From Corynebacterium lubricantis DSM 45231 (lineage in GTDB: Bacteria > Actinomycetota > Actinomycetes > Mycobacteriales > Mycobacteriaceae): a stretch of 64,000 bases of DNA. Where the stretch lies: positions 127 to 64,126 of the forward strand of contig NZ_KB902236.1 of NCBI RefSeq assembly GCF_000379425.1. Direction: 5' to 3'. A model generated the notes under the pieces. The model was not told where the DNA came from. It saw only the letters and a program-made list of their open reading frames with translations, and made no database searches. Positions 33,019-43,103 of the stretch are shown piece after piece (position 1 is the first letter of the stretch; every line of letters starts with the position of its first letter). A program made the translations under genes and the position numbers.

Positions 33019-33981
33019 TTATAGGTAAACGAGCAGGCCTGGGCCGAAGGTCATCAGCAGACCGACGACGCCGGCAAGACCCATGGAGAAGCCGTCGCGC
33101 TCGGTGCGCATCGCCTTAACGACACCCATCATGATGAGCGTGACGACGATTGCCAATGCGACAACCAGCCAAGCGTTGAGGCGCTGCCAGAGGTACTCAA
33201 ACCCGAGGAAGACCAGAACGCCAATCACGAGACCGGCCAGGATCAGGCCGATGAGGGCGAAGCCGTTGAGGCCGCCTTCGTCTTCGTCGTCGAGATCATG
33301 GTCCAGGTCTTGGTCGACGTCTTGATCGGTGTCTGCGTCGTCCTGCCACTTTTCTAGCTGGGCAGAGTCCTTCGCGCGAGCATCGGCTTCGAAATCGTGC
33401 GCCAGGTGCTCATCCTTGATCGCCTGAAGTTCGCCGGTTTCCTCGATACTCGGTGAAGACTTGGCCGCTGCTGCAGCGCTCTTAGCCTCTGCGCCCTTGG
33501 TTGCACCTGCAACCCCAGCTGCTCCAGCCGCTCCGGCTGCTGCTGTTCCCGCTGCCTTCGCAGACTTCGGCGCGGTGGCCTTGTCCTTCGGGCGGATGTC
33601 GCCTTCTACCTTGCGGATCTCGCGAGTCTCGTCGGCCAGTGCCGAGTTGTCTGCTGCCTTGACCGGCTCCGGCTTCTTCGCAGGTTCTGGCTTTTTGGCA
33701 GGCTCAGCTGCCTTGGCTGGTTCCGGCTTTTTCGCAGGTTCAGGCTTCTTAACAGGCGCGGGCGTGGGAGTCTCCTCGGCATCCAATGGGACGGAAGAGT
33801 GCTTCGCCTCCGCAGGGCGCTTCTCGACCTTCGGAATCGACCCGGTCAGCTCAGCAACCGAGATGCCACCCTCTTCGAGGCTGCGACGTCGGCGTCGGCG
33901 AGGGCGTTCACCTTCTGGCTGATCTTTTTGCGCGCGGGCGAGAAGCTCGGCGACTGTCAATTGCTTGTCATCGTCTGACAT
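33019..33981 (-). CDS. Lys-Pro-Ala repeat protein with C-terminal membrane domain
   Basis: A 320-residue protein in three parts: a charged N-terminus containing a basic cluster ([14 protein letters not shown]), a low-complexity stretch with repeated KKPEPA units (about residues 74-108) and Ala-rich and acidic linkers, then three hydrophobic helices from about residue 237. Such tails are seen in corynebacterial and mycobacterial proteins found between proC and ppx. The repetitive head is probably disordered and cytoplasmic or wall-contacting. No enzymatic motif. It starts one base after ppx ends, so the two form an operon. Confidence 0.8.
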   Translation of the reverse strand: MSDDDKQLTVAELLARAQKDQPEGERPRRRRRRSLEEGGISVAELTGSIPKVEKRPAEAKHSSVPLDAEETPTPAPVKKPEPAKKPEPAKAAEPAKKPEPAKKPEPVKAADNSALADETREIRKVEGDIRPKDKATAPKSAKAAGTAAAGAAGAAGVAGATKGAEAKSAAAAAKSSPSIEETGELQAIKDEHLAHDFEADARAKDSAQLEKWQDDADTDQDVDQDLDHDLDDEDEGGLNGFALIGLILAGLVIGVLVFLGFEYLWQRLNAWLVVALAIVVTLIMMGVVKAMRTERDGFSMGLAGVVGLLMTFGPGLLVYL

Positions 33982-34926
33982 CTACTCGTCATCTCCTCCG
34001 TCGAGTCCCTTATCAATACGCCTCAGGATGACCCCTTCGCGCAATGCCCAAGGACAGATTTCTAAACTATCAAGCTTCAATGCTCGCATGGAAGCCTCAG
34101 CAACCAACGCGCCCGCAACAATCTGATGCGACCTATCGGAACTGATCCCTTCTAACTCTGCACGATCTGCCGCAGTCATGCGAGAGATAAAGGCAATAAG
34201 TTGACGCAAACCTGGCGCTGTTAGTGTACGTTTCACGAACGGACCATCCGAGGAAGGCGCCGCACCGGTGAGGCGCGCCAGGGTCCTAAACGTCTTCGAG
34301 GTCGCCACCGCATGCCCCGCTGGGCCCAGGGCCGCGAACTGTTGCGCAGGTTCTGAAAGCTCAGCGTCAATAAAATCGCGCAGTGCATTAATCTTCTTGC
34401 GCTCAGGCGGATCGGTATCAAACCACTCGTGGGTCAAACGGCCCGCACCGAGGTCGAGGGACACCGCGAGGTCCGGCACCTCGTCGTTACCGGTGGACAA
34501 CTCCAGAGAGCCACCCCCGATATCGAGGTTTGTGATGCGACCAGCCGACCATCCGTACCAGCGTCGCGCGGCTAAGAAGGTGAGGTGTGCTTCCTCTTCT
34601 CCCGAAAGGACCTCCAGGCGAACGCCGGTTTGCTTCGCCACGTGGTCAAGAACCTCATCGGAGTTCGTTGCGGAGCGCACTGCCGAAGTAGCAATCGGCA
34701 CCATCTCAACGCACTTGAGCTTCGTGGCTAGATCAGCGGCTTCTTCAACCGCGCTAGTGAGCTTGTTTATGCCCTTGTCGTCGATAGCGCCATCGTCGTC
34801 AAGCATCTCTACAAGCCGCAACGACTGCTTCCAGTCGCTCATCGGCGAAGGGCGTCCGCCGGCCCGGGCGTCTACTGCAACAAGATGAACGGTGTTGCTG
34901 CCCACATCTAATACACCTAGTCTCAC
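33982..34926 (-). CDS. ppx: Exopolyphosphatase Ppx/GppA family
   Basis: A 314-residue ASKHA-fold phosphatase that degrades polyphosphate or (p)ppGpp. The phosphate-1 motif is [19 protein letters not shown] and the phosphate-2 motif [25 protein letters not shown] and the [10 protein letters not shown] glutamates are typical. It is the short form lacking the C-terminal HD-like domain, like Ppx2 of C. glutamicum. It is divergent from the cysteine-rich gene, with a perfect palindrome between them. Confidence 0.92.
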   Translation of the reverse strand: MRLGVLDVGSNTVHLVAVDARAGGRPSPMSDWKQSLRLVEMLDDDGAIDDKGINKLTSAVEEAADLATKLKCVEMVPIATSAVRSATNSDEVLDHVAKQTGVRLEVLSGEEEAHLTFLAARRWYGWSAGRITNLDIGGGSLELSTGNDEVPDLAVSLDLGAGRLTHEWFDTDPPERKKINALRDFIDAELSEPAQQFAALGPAGHAVATSKTFRTLARLTGAAPSSDGPFVKRTLTAPGLRQLIAFISRMTAADRAELEGISSDRSHQIVAGALVAEASMRALKLDSLEICPWALREGVILRRIDKGLDGGDDE

Positions 34927-34935
34927 ACGTTCTAG

Positions 34936-34950
34936 GGTAGACGGTCTACC
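34936..34950. promoter_or_regulatory. Perfect palindrome in the ppx divergent promoter region
   Basis: GGTAGAC-g-GTCTACC, seven-base arms, lies in the 34-base gap between ppx and the cysteine-rich gene. Overlap with both promoters makes it a candidate operator for both genes. Confidence 0.45.
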
Positions 34951-34960
34951 GTTGGGAAGT

Positions 34961-35839
34961 GTGAATCAACCTGTGTTTCTTGGATTTCCCGCACAATCTC
35001 CTGCGGGAAAATCCATCCTCGCTGGGCGCGAAGTACCGCCCGATTTTGCCCGGGAATGGCTCGAGTTCAACCTTCCCGATGACCCCCACCACTACTTTTC
35101 CATCGATCTGACCTGGGTAGAGTCCACGTGGCAGTGTCGTTTTGGCACGTCTGCTTGCCATGGAATCGACGAGAATCTGCCCGTCGTCGGCTGCTGCATT
35201 CACGGCGCTTACCTGTCTGACGAAACCGACCGCGATGAGCTCTACAATGCCGTCGCCGAAATGCCCGCAAAGTATTGGGAGCTGCGCCCCGAGGACGTGG
35301 ACAGCTACATCGAGGCCGCCAACCCCGCGATCCTCGAGCCTTGGCTCGAATGGGACGATGACGAGGACGAACCGTCGCTGAAGACGGCGCGCGTCGACGG
35401 GGCATGCATTTTCGCTAATCGACGATCAACCGGCGCCGGACCTGGGTGCGCGCTGCACCAATGGGCAATGGCAGAGGGCCGCAACATCATCTCTTCGAAG
35501 CCGGAAGTGTGCTGGCAGGTGCCATTTTCCCGCGAAGATGCGTGGGAAGAACGTTCCGACGGTCAGGAAATCCTGCGCACCACGATCGGCGAATACGACC
35601 GTCGCCAATGGGGCGGGGGTGGCGAAGACTTCGACTGGTGGTGCACCGGAGACAGCGATTGCCACACCGGCGGGGTGCCAGTGTGGCAATCGATGGAGCA
35701 AGAGTTGCGTCAACTCATTGGCGACAAACCGTATGAGTACGTGGCCGAACACTGCCGGAACCGCGCCGAACTACCCAGCAAGTTCAAGTCCGTGCACCCA
35801 GCCACCGCACTGGCGGCCGAGAAGGATGCTCGGGGGTAG
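34961..35839 (+). CDS. Cysteine-rich conserved hypothetical protein
   Basis: A 292-residue soluble protein with ten cysteines: C59, C66, C78, C79, C149, C163, C184, C228, C234 and C265, many paired as C-x6-C, CC and C-x5-C. Such spacing suggests a bound Zn or Fe-S centre, similar to YkgJ/DUF3109-type proteins, though I cannot place it firmly. Tryptophan is also frequent. The GTG at 34961 (VNQPVFLGF) is chosen because the longer frame runs into ppx; a weak GGGAAG precedes it. It lies between ppx and regX3 and ends in a hairpin. Confidence 0.75.
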   Translation: MNQPVFLGFPAQSPAGKSILAGREVPPDFAREWLEFNLPDDPHHYFSIDLTWVESTWQCRFGTSACHGIDENLPVVGCCIHGAYLSDETDRDELYNAVAEMPAKYWELRPEDVDSYIEAANPAILEPWLEWDDDEDEPSLKTARVDGACIFANRRSTGAGPGCALHQWAMAEGRNIISSKPEVCWQVPFSREDAWEERSDGQEILRTTIGEYDRRQWGGGGEDFDWWCTGDSDCHTGGVPVWQSMEQELRQLIGDKPYEYVAEHCRNRAELPSKFKSVHPATALAAEKDARG

Positions 35840-35854
35840 GCCCTTCGGGCCTAC
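35836..35854. terminator. Hairpin between the cysteine-rich gene and regX3
   Basis: GTAGGCCC-ttc-GGGCCTAC forms an eight-base stem overlapping the stop codon of the cysteine-rich gene. There is no T-tract, so termination may be weak or factor-assisted. It serves convergent genes. Confidence 0.5.
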
Positions 35855-35863
35855 GGCATTCGG

Positions 35864-36556
35864 TTAGGCCTCGAACTTGTAGCCGAGCCCGCGGACAGTA
35901 ACCAACTGCTTCGGGCGGGAAGGCTCCACCTCGATCTTGGAGCGCAAACGCTTGACGTGAACGTCCAAGGTCTTGGTGTCGCCGACATAATCTGCGCCCC
36001 AGATCCGATCGATCAGCTGGCCACGAGTGAGCACGCGACCTGCATTGCGGAGCAAGTACTCCAGCAGGTCGAACTCCTTCAGTGGCATGGGAACCGGTTG
36101 GTCGTCGACAAGCACTGTGTGCCGTTCAACGTCCATCTTGACGCGACCGCCTTCGAGGATCTGATCCTCTGACTCCTCTGTTTCCTCGGCCTCGGGGCCG
36201 CGACGCAGGACGGCGCGAATGCGCGCGATGAGCTCGCGGGACGAGTACGGCTTGGTCACGTAATCGTCGGCGCCGAGCTCGAGGCCGACAACCTTATCGA
36301 TCTCCGAATCGCGAGCCGTGACCATGATGATAGGCACCATTGAAACTGCGCGGAGCTGCTTGCACACATCGGTTCCCGACATGCCGGGGAGCATCAGATC
36401 GAGGAGAACCAAATCGACGTCGTTAGCATCAAACTCCTCCAGAGCTGTCCGACCATCTGGTGCGACGATGGCTTCAAAGCCCTCTTTTCGCAGCAAATAC
36501 GCCAGCGGGTCTGCGAGCGATTCCTCGTCTTCAACGATGAGGATTGTCGTCGTCAT
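35864..36556 (-). CDS. regX3: Two-component response regulator RegX3
   Basis: An OmpR/PhoB-type regulator of 230 residues that in mycobacteria controls phosphate-starvation and stress genes. The receiver domain has the acidic pair at IVEDEES, phosphoacceptor D53 in LVLLDLMLPGMSG, the switch T/S and K in VTKPYSSREL; the C-terminal winged helix shows LKEFDLLEYLLRNAGRVLTRGQLIDRIWG. It overlaps senX3 by four bases. The sensor is upstream, so the order is senX3-regX3, as in M. tuberculosis. Confidence 0.95.
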   Translation of the reverse strand: MTTTILIVEDEESLADPLAYLLRKEGFEAIVAPDGRTALEEFDANDVDLVLLDLMLPGMSGTDVCKQLRAVSMVPIIMVTARDSEIDKVVGLELGADDYVTKPYSSRELIARIRAVLRRGPEAEETEESEDQILEGGRVKMDVERHTVLVDDQPVPMPLKEFDLLEYLLRNAGRVLTRGQLIDRIWGADYVGDTKTLDVHVKRLRSKIEVEPSRPKQLVTVRGLGYKFEA

Positions 36557-37809
36557 TGCTTCTCCTTTTCTTTCCTCCGTGCAGTTGCACGAGTTACCGC
36601 TTCCCGGAATGTAGGAGTTGACGGTTGATCGTCTTCCTCCAAAAGCTCTAACTGCTCGGGCTCCGGCTCTGGAACATAAATGGGAAGTTCAATTGTAAAT
36701 GTAGATCCCGTACCAGGACGAGACCACAACTTAATATTACCGCTATGGTTTGCAACCACATGCTTAACAATAGCTAGGCCCAAACCGGTGCCCCCGGTTT
36801 GGCGAGATCGTGCCTTGTCGACGCGGAAAAACCGCTCGAATACGCGCTTTTGGTTCTCGGGCTCGATGCCAATGCCGCGGTCTGTGACACGGATGAGAAT
36901 GACATTTTCCCGCACGATCTTCTGAGTGATACTGACCGGCTGCGACTCCGACGAATAGTTCACCGCATTCGAAATCAGGTTAGACACCGCCATAACCAAC
37001 ATCGGCCGATCCCCCATCACCTCGACCCCAGTACGATCGCCGCGGGTGAGTTTGATGCCCGCGTTGTCCGCACTGATTTGATTGCGTGACATGGCTTCGT
37101 CGATAACTTCGTCGACCTTGACAGGCATCATCTCCGGCAGCGCCTCGGCGCCCTGAAGCTTCGACAGGCTGATGAGTTCCGTGATCAGCTCCGCCATGCG
37201 GTGCGACTCATTGAGCAATTTATTGCCGAAGTACTCCACCATGTCGGGATCATTCGGGTCCTGCAGGAGTGCCTCGGCCAACAGCGACATACCACCCACT
37301 GGGGTTTTCAGCTCATGCGAGACGTTGGCCACGAAGTCGCGGCGAGCGGACTCCATGCGGACATTCTCCGACTCGTCCGTGCCGTAGACGATGATGAAGT
37401 AGTTATCTACCAGCGTCAACGGCTTGATCAAGGCCTTCACGTCGGACACTCGGTTGCCAGTGGAACGACGGGGCATAGCAAGATCAATGGTGCGCGTTTC
37501 TAAGTCTTCGAAGACTTCCTGGCCGACGACCCACACCTCGGGATTGAGAGTGCGATCGTGCACGATGGCCATCTCGTGCGCGCGAGAATTAGACAAAATC
37601 ACCTCGCCAGCGCGGTCCACCACAGTAATTGCGGTCGGAGCGCCCTGGACTACGAGGTGTAGAACCTGACTGACCGTGGTGACACGACTGTCTTGCAGGC
37701 TCGCCGAATTACGCGCGCGGTCACGCCACTCGTTGACCCACCGGACCACGGGAATCGCGGCCACGGTAAGGACGACACCTAAAACGAAAGCAAGAACAGT
37801 GGACACCAA
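36553..37809 (-). CDS. senX3: Sensor histidine kinase SenX3
   Basis: A 418-residue membrane kinase with an N-terminal helix (VLAFVLGVVLTVAAIPVVRW), a PAS-like segment around 55-150, the dimerisation box FVANVSHELKTPVGGM with H165, and the ATP-binding N, G1, F and G2 boxes (NLISNAVNYSSE, VTDRGIGIEPENQKRVFERF, GGTGLGLAIVKHVV). With RegX3 it forms the phosphate-linked pair; in mycobacteria the PAS-like region binds heme or responds through PhoU. It lies 30 bases after gpm on the same strand. Confidence 0.94.
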   Translation of the reverse strand: MVSTVLAFVLGVVLTVAAIPVVRWVNEWRDRARNSASLQDSRVTTVSQVLHLVVQGAPTAITVVDRAGEVILSNSRAHEMAIVHDRTLNPEVWVVGQEVFEDLETRTIDLAMPRRSTGNRVSDVKALIKPLTLVDNYFIIVYGTDESENVRMESARRDFVANVSHELKTPVGGMSLLAEALLQDPNDPDMVEYFGNKLLNESHRMAELITELISLSKLQGAEALPEMMPVKVDEVIDEAMSRNQISADNAGIKLTRGDRTGVEVMGDRPMLVMAVSNLISNAVNYSSESQPVSITQKIVRENVILIRVTDRGIGIEPENQKRVFERFFRVDKARSRQTGGTGLGLAIVKHVVANHSGNIKLWSRPGTGSTFTIELPIYVPEPEPEQLELLEEDDQPSTPTFREAVTRATARRKEKEKQ

Positions 37810-37839
37810 AGTTAGTTTAAGAAACTACGGTCAGACTGG

Positions 37840-38592
37840 CTACTTATTACCCTGATTAGCAACTGCGGCAGCGCCTGCAGCAGCAGCTTCTGGGTCCAGG
37901 TAAGTACCACCAGGGTTGGTCACGGTACCGTTCTCATCGAACTCGTAAACCAGCGGCATACCAGTTGGGATGTTCAGCGCTGCGATGTCCTCATCGGAGA
38001 TGCTGTCCAGGTACTTCACCAGTGCACGCAGGGAGTTACCGTGCGCTGCGACCATGACGTTCTCGCCCTTGATCACGCGAGGACGGATGACGTCGATGAA
38101 GTAAGGGATGAGGCGCTCAACGACATCCTTCAGGCACTCGGTGCGAGGCACCTCTGGCAAGAATGCATAGCGAGCATCATCGGACTGCGAGTACTGGTTG
38201 TCCACATCGATCTCTGGTGGCGGGGTGTCGTAGGAACGACGCCACGTCATGAACTGCTCCTCGCCGAACTCCTCACGGATTTCGGCCTTGTTCAAGCCCT
38301 GCAGCTTGCCGTAGTGACGCTCGTTGAGGCGCCAGTTGCGCTCGACTGGAATCCAGTGGCGGTCAGCTTCGTTCAAAGAGATGTTTGCGGTGCGGATTGC
38401 GCGACGCAGGAGAGAGGTGAATACGACATCTGGGAGCAGGCCCTCTTGCTTGAGCAGCTTGCCGGCGTTAACAGCTTCGTTTACGCCCTTTTCCGTCAAA
38501 TCTACGTCGACCCAGCCGGTGAACTGGTTCGATTCATTCCATTCGGACTGGCCGTGGCGGACCAAGATCAATTTTCCGTTACTCATACTCAC
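37840..38592 (-). CDS. gpmA: 2,3-Bisphosphoglycerate-dependent phosphoglycerate mutase
   Basis: Glycolytic phosphoglycerate mutase of the dPGM type, 250 residues. The catalytic histidine is in [18 protein letters not shown], and [14 protein letters not shown] plus [17 protein letters not shown] hold the other active-site residues. The N-terminus is [14 protein letters not shown]; start at the first or third Met cannot be decided. Order mshA-gpm-senX3-regX3 is the same as in M. tuberculosis. Proline and Ala codon choice suggests high expression. Confidence 0.96.
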   Translation of the reverse strand: MSMSNGKLILVRHGQSEWNESNQFTGWVDVDLTEKGVNEAVNAGKLLKQEGLLPDVVFTSLLRRAIRTANISLNEADRHWIPVERNWRLNERHYGKLQGLNKAEIREEFGEEQFMTWRRSYDTPPPEIDVDNQYSQSDDARYAFLPEVPRTECLKDVVERLIPYFIDVIRPRVIKGENVMVAAHGNSLRALVKYLDSISDEDIAALNIPTGMPLVYEFDENGTVTNPGGTYLDPEAAAAGAAAVANQGNK

Positions 38593-38637
38593 TAGTGTGC
38601 CATCTTTTCAGGGTTCTCGCTGGGCAAATCCCTTAAT

Positions 38638-39903
38638 TCAGGCGCCCTGTGCCCGGCGCGGTGAACCCTTCGGATCGATCTCGGTCAACGCCTTGTTATA
38701 TACCTTCAACATCTCGGTTGCCGAGGCCTCCCAGGAGAATTTGCGTGCCCGCTCAACTGCGCGCTCACCCATAGAGATGCGCATGTCATCGTCGTCAAGC
38801 ATCTGCTCGAGCGCATCAGCCCACGCGGTCGGCTCATGCCCGTCGACCAGCATGCCCGTCTCGCCGTCGGCGACCGCGATGGGCAGGCCGCCAACGCGCG
38901 CCGCGACGACTGGCGTGCCCGTCGCTTGAGCTTCAATGGCGACGAGCCCAAAAGATTCGTTGTAACTTGGCACCGCCACGACATCGGCCGCCTGGTAGAT
39001 GGAGACAAGTTCCTCTGGCGGGCGTGGCTCCAGGAAGCGCACGCGGCGAGAGACACCGAGTTTGTGGGCCAGCGCCTGGTAAAACTCCACCGACGAGGCA
39101 TTTCCAGAGGCTCCGCCACAGATGAGCACCCGAATATTGCGGTAAGGATCGCGCTCGAGCATCTCCGCCACGGCGCGCAGCAAGACCTGAGGCCCCTTGA
39201 ATTCTTGAAGGCGACCGATGAAAGCAACGACCTTCGTGTGCAGCGGGACTCCCAACGCGCGACGGGCATTCTCCGTGTTTCGGTTCGTCCCCGGGGTGAA
39301 CAAAGTTGTGTCGGCGCCGGGTGTTACCACCTCAATCTTCGAGTGGTTCACGTCGTAGTGCATGCACAATGCGTCTATCTCATCCACCGTGTTGACTACC
39401 AGGACATCTGCGTTGTCGACGAGTTGCTGCTCGCAGATGCGCCGCGCCTCGCTCTCCTGGGCATCGTCTGCCGAGCTGTGTGCATTCTTGACTGCGGCCC
39501 AGGTATGGCCGGTGAAGATCAAAGGAATGTTCCAGAGATCTCGGAACAGCCACCCGATCTGCCCCGAGAGCCAATAGTGGGCATGAATCAGGTCATATTC
39601 CAGTGCGTTCTGGCGTGTGAACTGGACGATCCCGCCGGCGAAGGCTGCGAGCTGCGTCGGAAGATCATCCTTAGACAAACCCTCGAAAGGGCCTGCCACG
39701 ATGTTGACTACACGGAACTTCTCAGAGACCTGCACGATCTCGCCCTGGCTCGGTCGAGTCGCACGAGTGAATACATCGACCTCGATCCCCTGCTTTGCTA
39801 ACTCGCGTGCAATATTTAAGACATAAACGTTCATTCCACCCGCATCGCCGGAACCAGGTTGTTCCAGCGGAGATGTGTGCATAGAAATCATCGCAACGCG
39901 CAT
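38638..39903 (-). CDS. mshA: D-inositol-3-phosphate glycosyltransferase MshA
   Basis: MshA transfers N-acetylglucosamine to 1L-myo-inositol-1-phosphate, the first step in mycothiol synthesis. The 421-residue GT-B enzyme shows [26 protein letters not shown] N-terminus with the GGMNVYV loop, [14 protein letters not shown], the donor site [60 protein letters not shown] including the E-x7-E motif. Length is normal. Mycothiol is the main actinobacterial thiol, supporting the organism assignment; its link to the persulfide operon further on is only thematic. Confidence 0.95.
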   Translation of the reverse strand: MRVAMISMHTSPLEQPGSGDAGGMNVYVLNIARELAKQGIEVDVFTRATRPSQGEIVQVSEKFRVVNIVAGPFEGLSKDDLPTQLAAFAGGIVQFTRQNALEYDLIHAHYWLSGQIGWLFRDLWNIPLIFTGHTWAAVKNAHSSADDAQESEARRICEQQLVDNADVLVVNTVDEIDALCMHYDVNHSKIEVVTPGADTTLFTPGTNRNTENARRALGVPLHTKVVAFIGRLQEFKGPQVLLRAVAEMLERDPYRNIRVLICGGASGNASSVEFYQALAHKLGVSRRVRFLEPRPPEELVSIYQAADVVAVPSYNESFGLVAIEAQATGTPVVAARVGGLPIAVADGETGMLVDGHEPTAWADALEQMLDDDDMRISMGERAVERARKFSWEASATEMLKVYNKALTEIDPKGSPRRAQGA

Positions 39904-39970
39904 GGAAGCAATAATAGTGCTTTCCCCTCAGCGGTGATACAGGGAAAAGTGCCGGGCTCTCGACTCGACG

Positions 39971-40612
39971 TTAGCTTTGGAGGAAGATCACGTCGAGGGT
40001 GCGAGGGCCGTGAACACCTTCGACACGAACGAGCTCAATGTCCGAAGTTGCCGATGGGCCCGAAATCATGGTGATTGGCGCGACGGGGTCCAACCTTTCG
40101 AGGGATTCAGGAATCAACTCGACCACTGTGTCTGTGCGCACCACGCAAATGTGATGATCTGGTACCAGCGTGATCGCGCGACGCCCTTCGTCTTTCTGGC
40201 CGGACAAAAAGATCGTGCCCGTCTCGGCGCACGACACCGTGGAGGATGTCACCACCGCATCAGCGTTGTTGAGTTCCTCCGCCGTCAGCGTCTCTCCTTC
40301 CTCAGATCCACGCGTATCTACGATCCACTGGTACTGCTCCCCTTCTGGCAGCCACTGGCCATCAAGCTCCGGCGGGAGGACAACTCTGGTGCTTTCTCCC
40401 AGGAGCTCCGCGATGCGCCCCGCAATCGAGCCGGTTGTTTCTCGATACACATTGGCTTTGTAGTCAATCAGGCGGTCTTCGAGCATGTCCAAGGTGTCAG
40501 CGGCAGAAATCTCCGAGGACCTACGGTATTCCCGCGGTACCTCAGGGGCAGCGGGATGGTCGGCGAGGGCGCTACGCAGCCCTGCGAGAATCTCAGTTTT
40601 GGTGTCGCTCAC
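39971..40612 (-). CDS. lutC: Lactate utilisation protein LutC
   Basis: A 213-residue LUD-domain (DUF162) protein, the third component of the LutABC L-lactate oxidation complex. Visible family features are ADAVVTSSTVSCAETGTIFLSG in the centre, RAITLVPDHHICVVRTDTVVE and the end GVHGPRTLDVIFLQS. Its ATG overlaps the lutB stop by four bases. It has no iron-sulfur cysteines, as expected. Confidence 0.92.
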   Translation of the reverse strand: MSDTKTEILAGLRSALADHPAAPEVPREYRRSSEISAADTLDMLEDRLIDYKANVYRETTGSIAGRIAELLGESTRVVLPPELDGQWLPEGEQYQWIVDTRGSEEGETLTAEELNNADAVVTSSTVSCAETGTIFLSGQKDEGRRAITLVPDHHICVVRTDTVVELIPESLERLDPVAPITMISGPSATSDIELVRVEGVHGPRTLDVIFLQS

Positions 40613-42252
40613 TGCTCATCCTCTTCTTTGTTTGGGGCGTTTGTGGAGTTTGTGGTGTTTGTACGCAGACCACCATCACGTGCAACGCGCTCGGACGATT
40701 CATTCTCATGCTTCTTCCACCAGTTGCGGAACGATTGCTTCGGTGGAGCAGGAATGTCGCGCTGCGCAGTCCACCCGCCAACGATGCCTGGCAGCCAACT
40801 AATTTCGCGATCTTTACCAGCAACAACACGACCAAGTGGCAATGCCTTCTCTGCCGCGGACATGAGCTTGCCGGAAGACATCACGACCGATGCACCCTTC
40901 ATTATCACGTCCATCTGCGAAGGCGGCGACGGCAGTTTTCGCTTTGATTCTTTCGTTTGAGAGCTGTCCGTGTTTGCTGGGGTTTCGGTTGTTTTCTCGT
41001 CGTCAGACTTTGAATGTTGCGCCCGAACGTCCTCGTCGCGAAGGTGCACCAAAATGTCCGGGATGTTGATCTTGACTGGACACACTTGGTAGCAGGCACC
41101 ACACAACGAAGACGCGTAAGGCAGTGACGCGTTTTCGGCCGAAGTGATTCCGGTGAGCTGCGGAGACAAGATCGCACCGATCGGTCCCGGATAGGTCGAA
41201 CCGTACGCATGCCCACCTGCGTGCTCATAGACTGGGCATACGTTGAGGCAAGCGGAGCAACGAATGCAATGGAGTGCGGAGCGGCCTTTCTCGTCGTTAA
41301 GCACCGCGGAGCGACCATTATCTAGCAAGACAACGTGCATGTTCTGAGGTCCATCGCCTGGCGTTACCCCAGTCCACATCGAGGTGTATGGATTCATCCG
41401 CTCGCCCGTTGATGAGCGAGGCAAGAGTTGTAGGAAGACCTCTAAGTCGGAGAACGTAGGCACGAGCTTTTCAATGCCCATGACCGTAATCAACGTATCG
41501 GGCAGAGTCAGACACATCCGGCCGTTGCCTTCGGACTCGACAATCGTCAGCGTGCCCGAATCCGCCACGCCAAAGTTGGCACCAGAGATGGCGACATTAG
41601 TGGTCAGAAACTTTTCGCGCAGATACGTACGGGCAGCATCGGCAAGATCATGTGGTTCGTTTGTCAGATCCGAGTCGACCTCCGGCATCTCTTTGAGGAA
41701 AATCTCGCGGATTTCATCGCGGTTACGGTGGATCGCTGGCACCAGGATGTGCGAGGGTTTATCGTGTCCAAGCTGGACAATTAACTCAGCCAAGTCCGTC
41801 TCGGTGGCGGTAATTCCATGACGATTGAGGTGCTCCTCCAGGTTGATCTCCTGGGTAGCCATCGACTTAATCTTGATGACTTCCTTCGAACCTGTATCTG
41901 CCACGAGCTTTGTAATGATCTCATTGGCTTCGACGGCATCGCGCGCCCAATGCACGTGCCCACCACGAGCCGTGAAATTTCTTTCAAACTCTTCCAAAAG
42001 CTCAGGCAGCTGGGCCATGGTGCGTTCTTTTAACGCCGAACCAGCGTCGCGCAGTTGTTCCCAATCCGGCAGCTCAGAAACCACTTCTCCACGTTTGTTG
42101 CGGATTGAATGGGTCGCATGACCGATATTCTTCCGCATCTGAGAGTTCTTTAGTTCATGCTTGGCAGATTCAGGGAACGGGACGTTGAGGTAGACGTTGC
42201 TCGAGTCCGAAGCATGGCGGACTCCCGGCATTCCCAGCGATGTTGCAGCCAT
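40609..42252 (-). CDS. lutB: Lactate utilisation iron-sulfur protein LutB
   Basis: LutB (547 residues) couples a LUD-like domain to two [4Fe-4S] ferredoxin motifs: CIRCSACLNVCPVYEHAGG and CGACYQVCPVKINIPD. The LUD part includes VAISGANFGVADSGTLTIVESEGNGRM and PTFSDLEVFLQLLPRSSTG. Compared with Bacillus LutB the C-terminus is longer, with a Ser/Thr/Lys/Glu-rich linker (about 440-470) and a conserved WLPGIVGGWTAQRDIP segment. It carries electrons from lactate toward menaquinone, whose menE and menA lie elsewhere in the window. It overlaps lutA by one base. Confidence 0.93.
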   Translation of the reverse strand: MAATSLGMPGVRHASDSSNVYLNVPFPESAKHELKNSQMRKNIGHATHSIRNKRGEVVSELPDWEQLRDAGSALKERTMAQLPELLEEFERNFTARGGHVHWARDAVEANEIITKLVADTGSKEVIKIKSMATQEINLEEHLNRHGITATETDLAELIVQLGHDKPSHILVPAIHRNRDEIREIFLKEMPEVDSDLTNEPHDLADAARTYLREKFLTTNVAISGANFGVADSGTLTIVESEGNGRMCLTLPDTLITVMGIEKLVPTFSDLEVFLQLLPRSSTGERMNPYTSMWTGVTPGDGPQNMHVVLLDNGRSAVLNDEKGRSALHCIRCSACLNVCPVYEHAGGHAYGSTYPGPIGAILSPQLTGITSAENASLPYASSLCGACYQVCPVKINIPDILVHLRDEDVRAQHSKSDDEKTTETPANTDSSQTKESKRKLPSPPSQMDVIMKGASVVMSSGKLMSAAEKALPLGRVVAGKDREISWLPGIVGGWTAQRDIPAPPKQSFRNWWKKHENESSERVARDGGLRTNTTNSTNAPNKEEDEQ

Positions 42253-43055
42253 TATTTCGCTCCTTCGGTGATGGAAAGTTCTACTGGACCGGAAACATCG
42301 AGTGGATTGGCTTTCGTGGAGGCAAGGATTTCAGCTAAATGGATGGTGCTTAGGGTCGATTTCTTCCGCGACATTGCACCACTGAGATGGAGAAGGCACG
42401 AGGCATCTCCACCAGTGCAAATATCGGCTCCCGATTTTTCAATATTGCGAATTTTCGCATCTGCCATTGCTCCAGAAACGTCTGGATTCTTGAAAGAGAA
42501 CGTTCCGCCAAAGCCGCAGCATTCTTCTGCGTCTGGAAGCTCATAAAAGTCGATCCCCTCTACCGACTTCACTAAGACTTTTTGCCGATCCCCGAGCTTG
42601 AGAAGGCGCATTCCATGACACGAAGGGTGGTAGGTCACCTTGTTCGGGAACCAGGATCCGAGCTGTTCCGTGGCATCCGTAATCCCTAATACGTCAGTGA
42701 GAAGGTGAGCGAGTTCGTATGTGTTTGCCGCCACTTCCTCGGCCTCTTTTGCAAGAGCCTCGTCCCCACCTGCCCTAGCGATCATTGGTTGTTGATGCCC
42801 CAGCGACGCCACACATGAACCCGAAGGCGCAACGGCGACGTCATAGCTTTCCTTAGTGAATGCCTGTACATGGTTTCGCACGACCGGCAACGCGTCATCA
42901 AAGTAGCCGGAATTCACATGCATCTGGGAGCAGCACCCCTGCCCAGATGGAAACACCACCTGGTGACCAAGCCTTTCAAGAATCCGCACAGTCGCAAGAG
43001 CAACTTTCGGATACATCGCATCGACGATACAAGTGCTAAAAAGCGCAATCTTCAT
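42252..43055 (-). CDS. lutA: Lactate utilisation protein LutA
   Basis: A 267-residue member of the CCG-domain family (glycolate oxidase GlcF / heterodisulfide reductase B type). Two cysteine-rich motifs are seen: FPSGQGCCSQMHVNSGYFDD near 56-76 and DAEECCGFGGTFSFKNPDVSG near 176-196, which together bind an iron-sulfur cluster. First gene of the lutABC operon; ATG at 43055 with CGGAG upstream. A putative LldR-type operator lies 36 bases upstream of the start. Confidence 0.93.
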   Translation of the reverse strand: MKIALFSTCIVDAMYPKVALATVRILERLGHQVVFPSGQGCCSQMHVNSGYFDDALPVVRNHVQAFTKESYDVAVAPSGSCVASLGHQQPMIARAGGDEALAKEAEEVAANTYELAHLLTDVLGITDATEQLGSWFPNKVTYHPSCHGMRLLKLGDRQKVLVKSVEGIDFYELPDAEECCGFGGTFSFKNPDVSGAMADAKIRNIEKSGADICTGGDASCLLHLSGAMSRKKSTLSTIHLAEILASTKANPLDVSGPVELSITEGAK

Positions 43056-43090
43056 AGTTTTCTCCGTTCACCCGGGAGCAAGTGTCACCT

Positions 43091-43103
43091 ATCGTAGGAC
43101 GAT
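43091..43103. promoter_or_regulatory. LldR (GntR/FadR-type) operator upstream of lutABC
   Basis: ATCGTAGGACGAT is an inverted repeat (ATCGT-agg-ACGAT) that matches the TNGTNNNACNA consensus described for the lactate regulator LldR of C. glutamicum. Placed between the promoter region and lutA, it would make lutABC lactate-inducible. The regulator gene itself is not in the window. Confidence 0.6.

Noticed and set aside
34892..34960. A longer start for the cysteine-rich protein
   Set aside because: It would run back into the divergent ppx gene and has no initiation signal; GTG at 34961 is sufficient.
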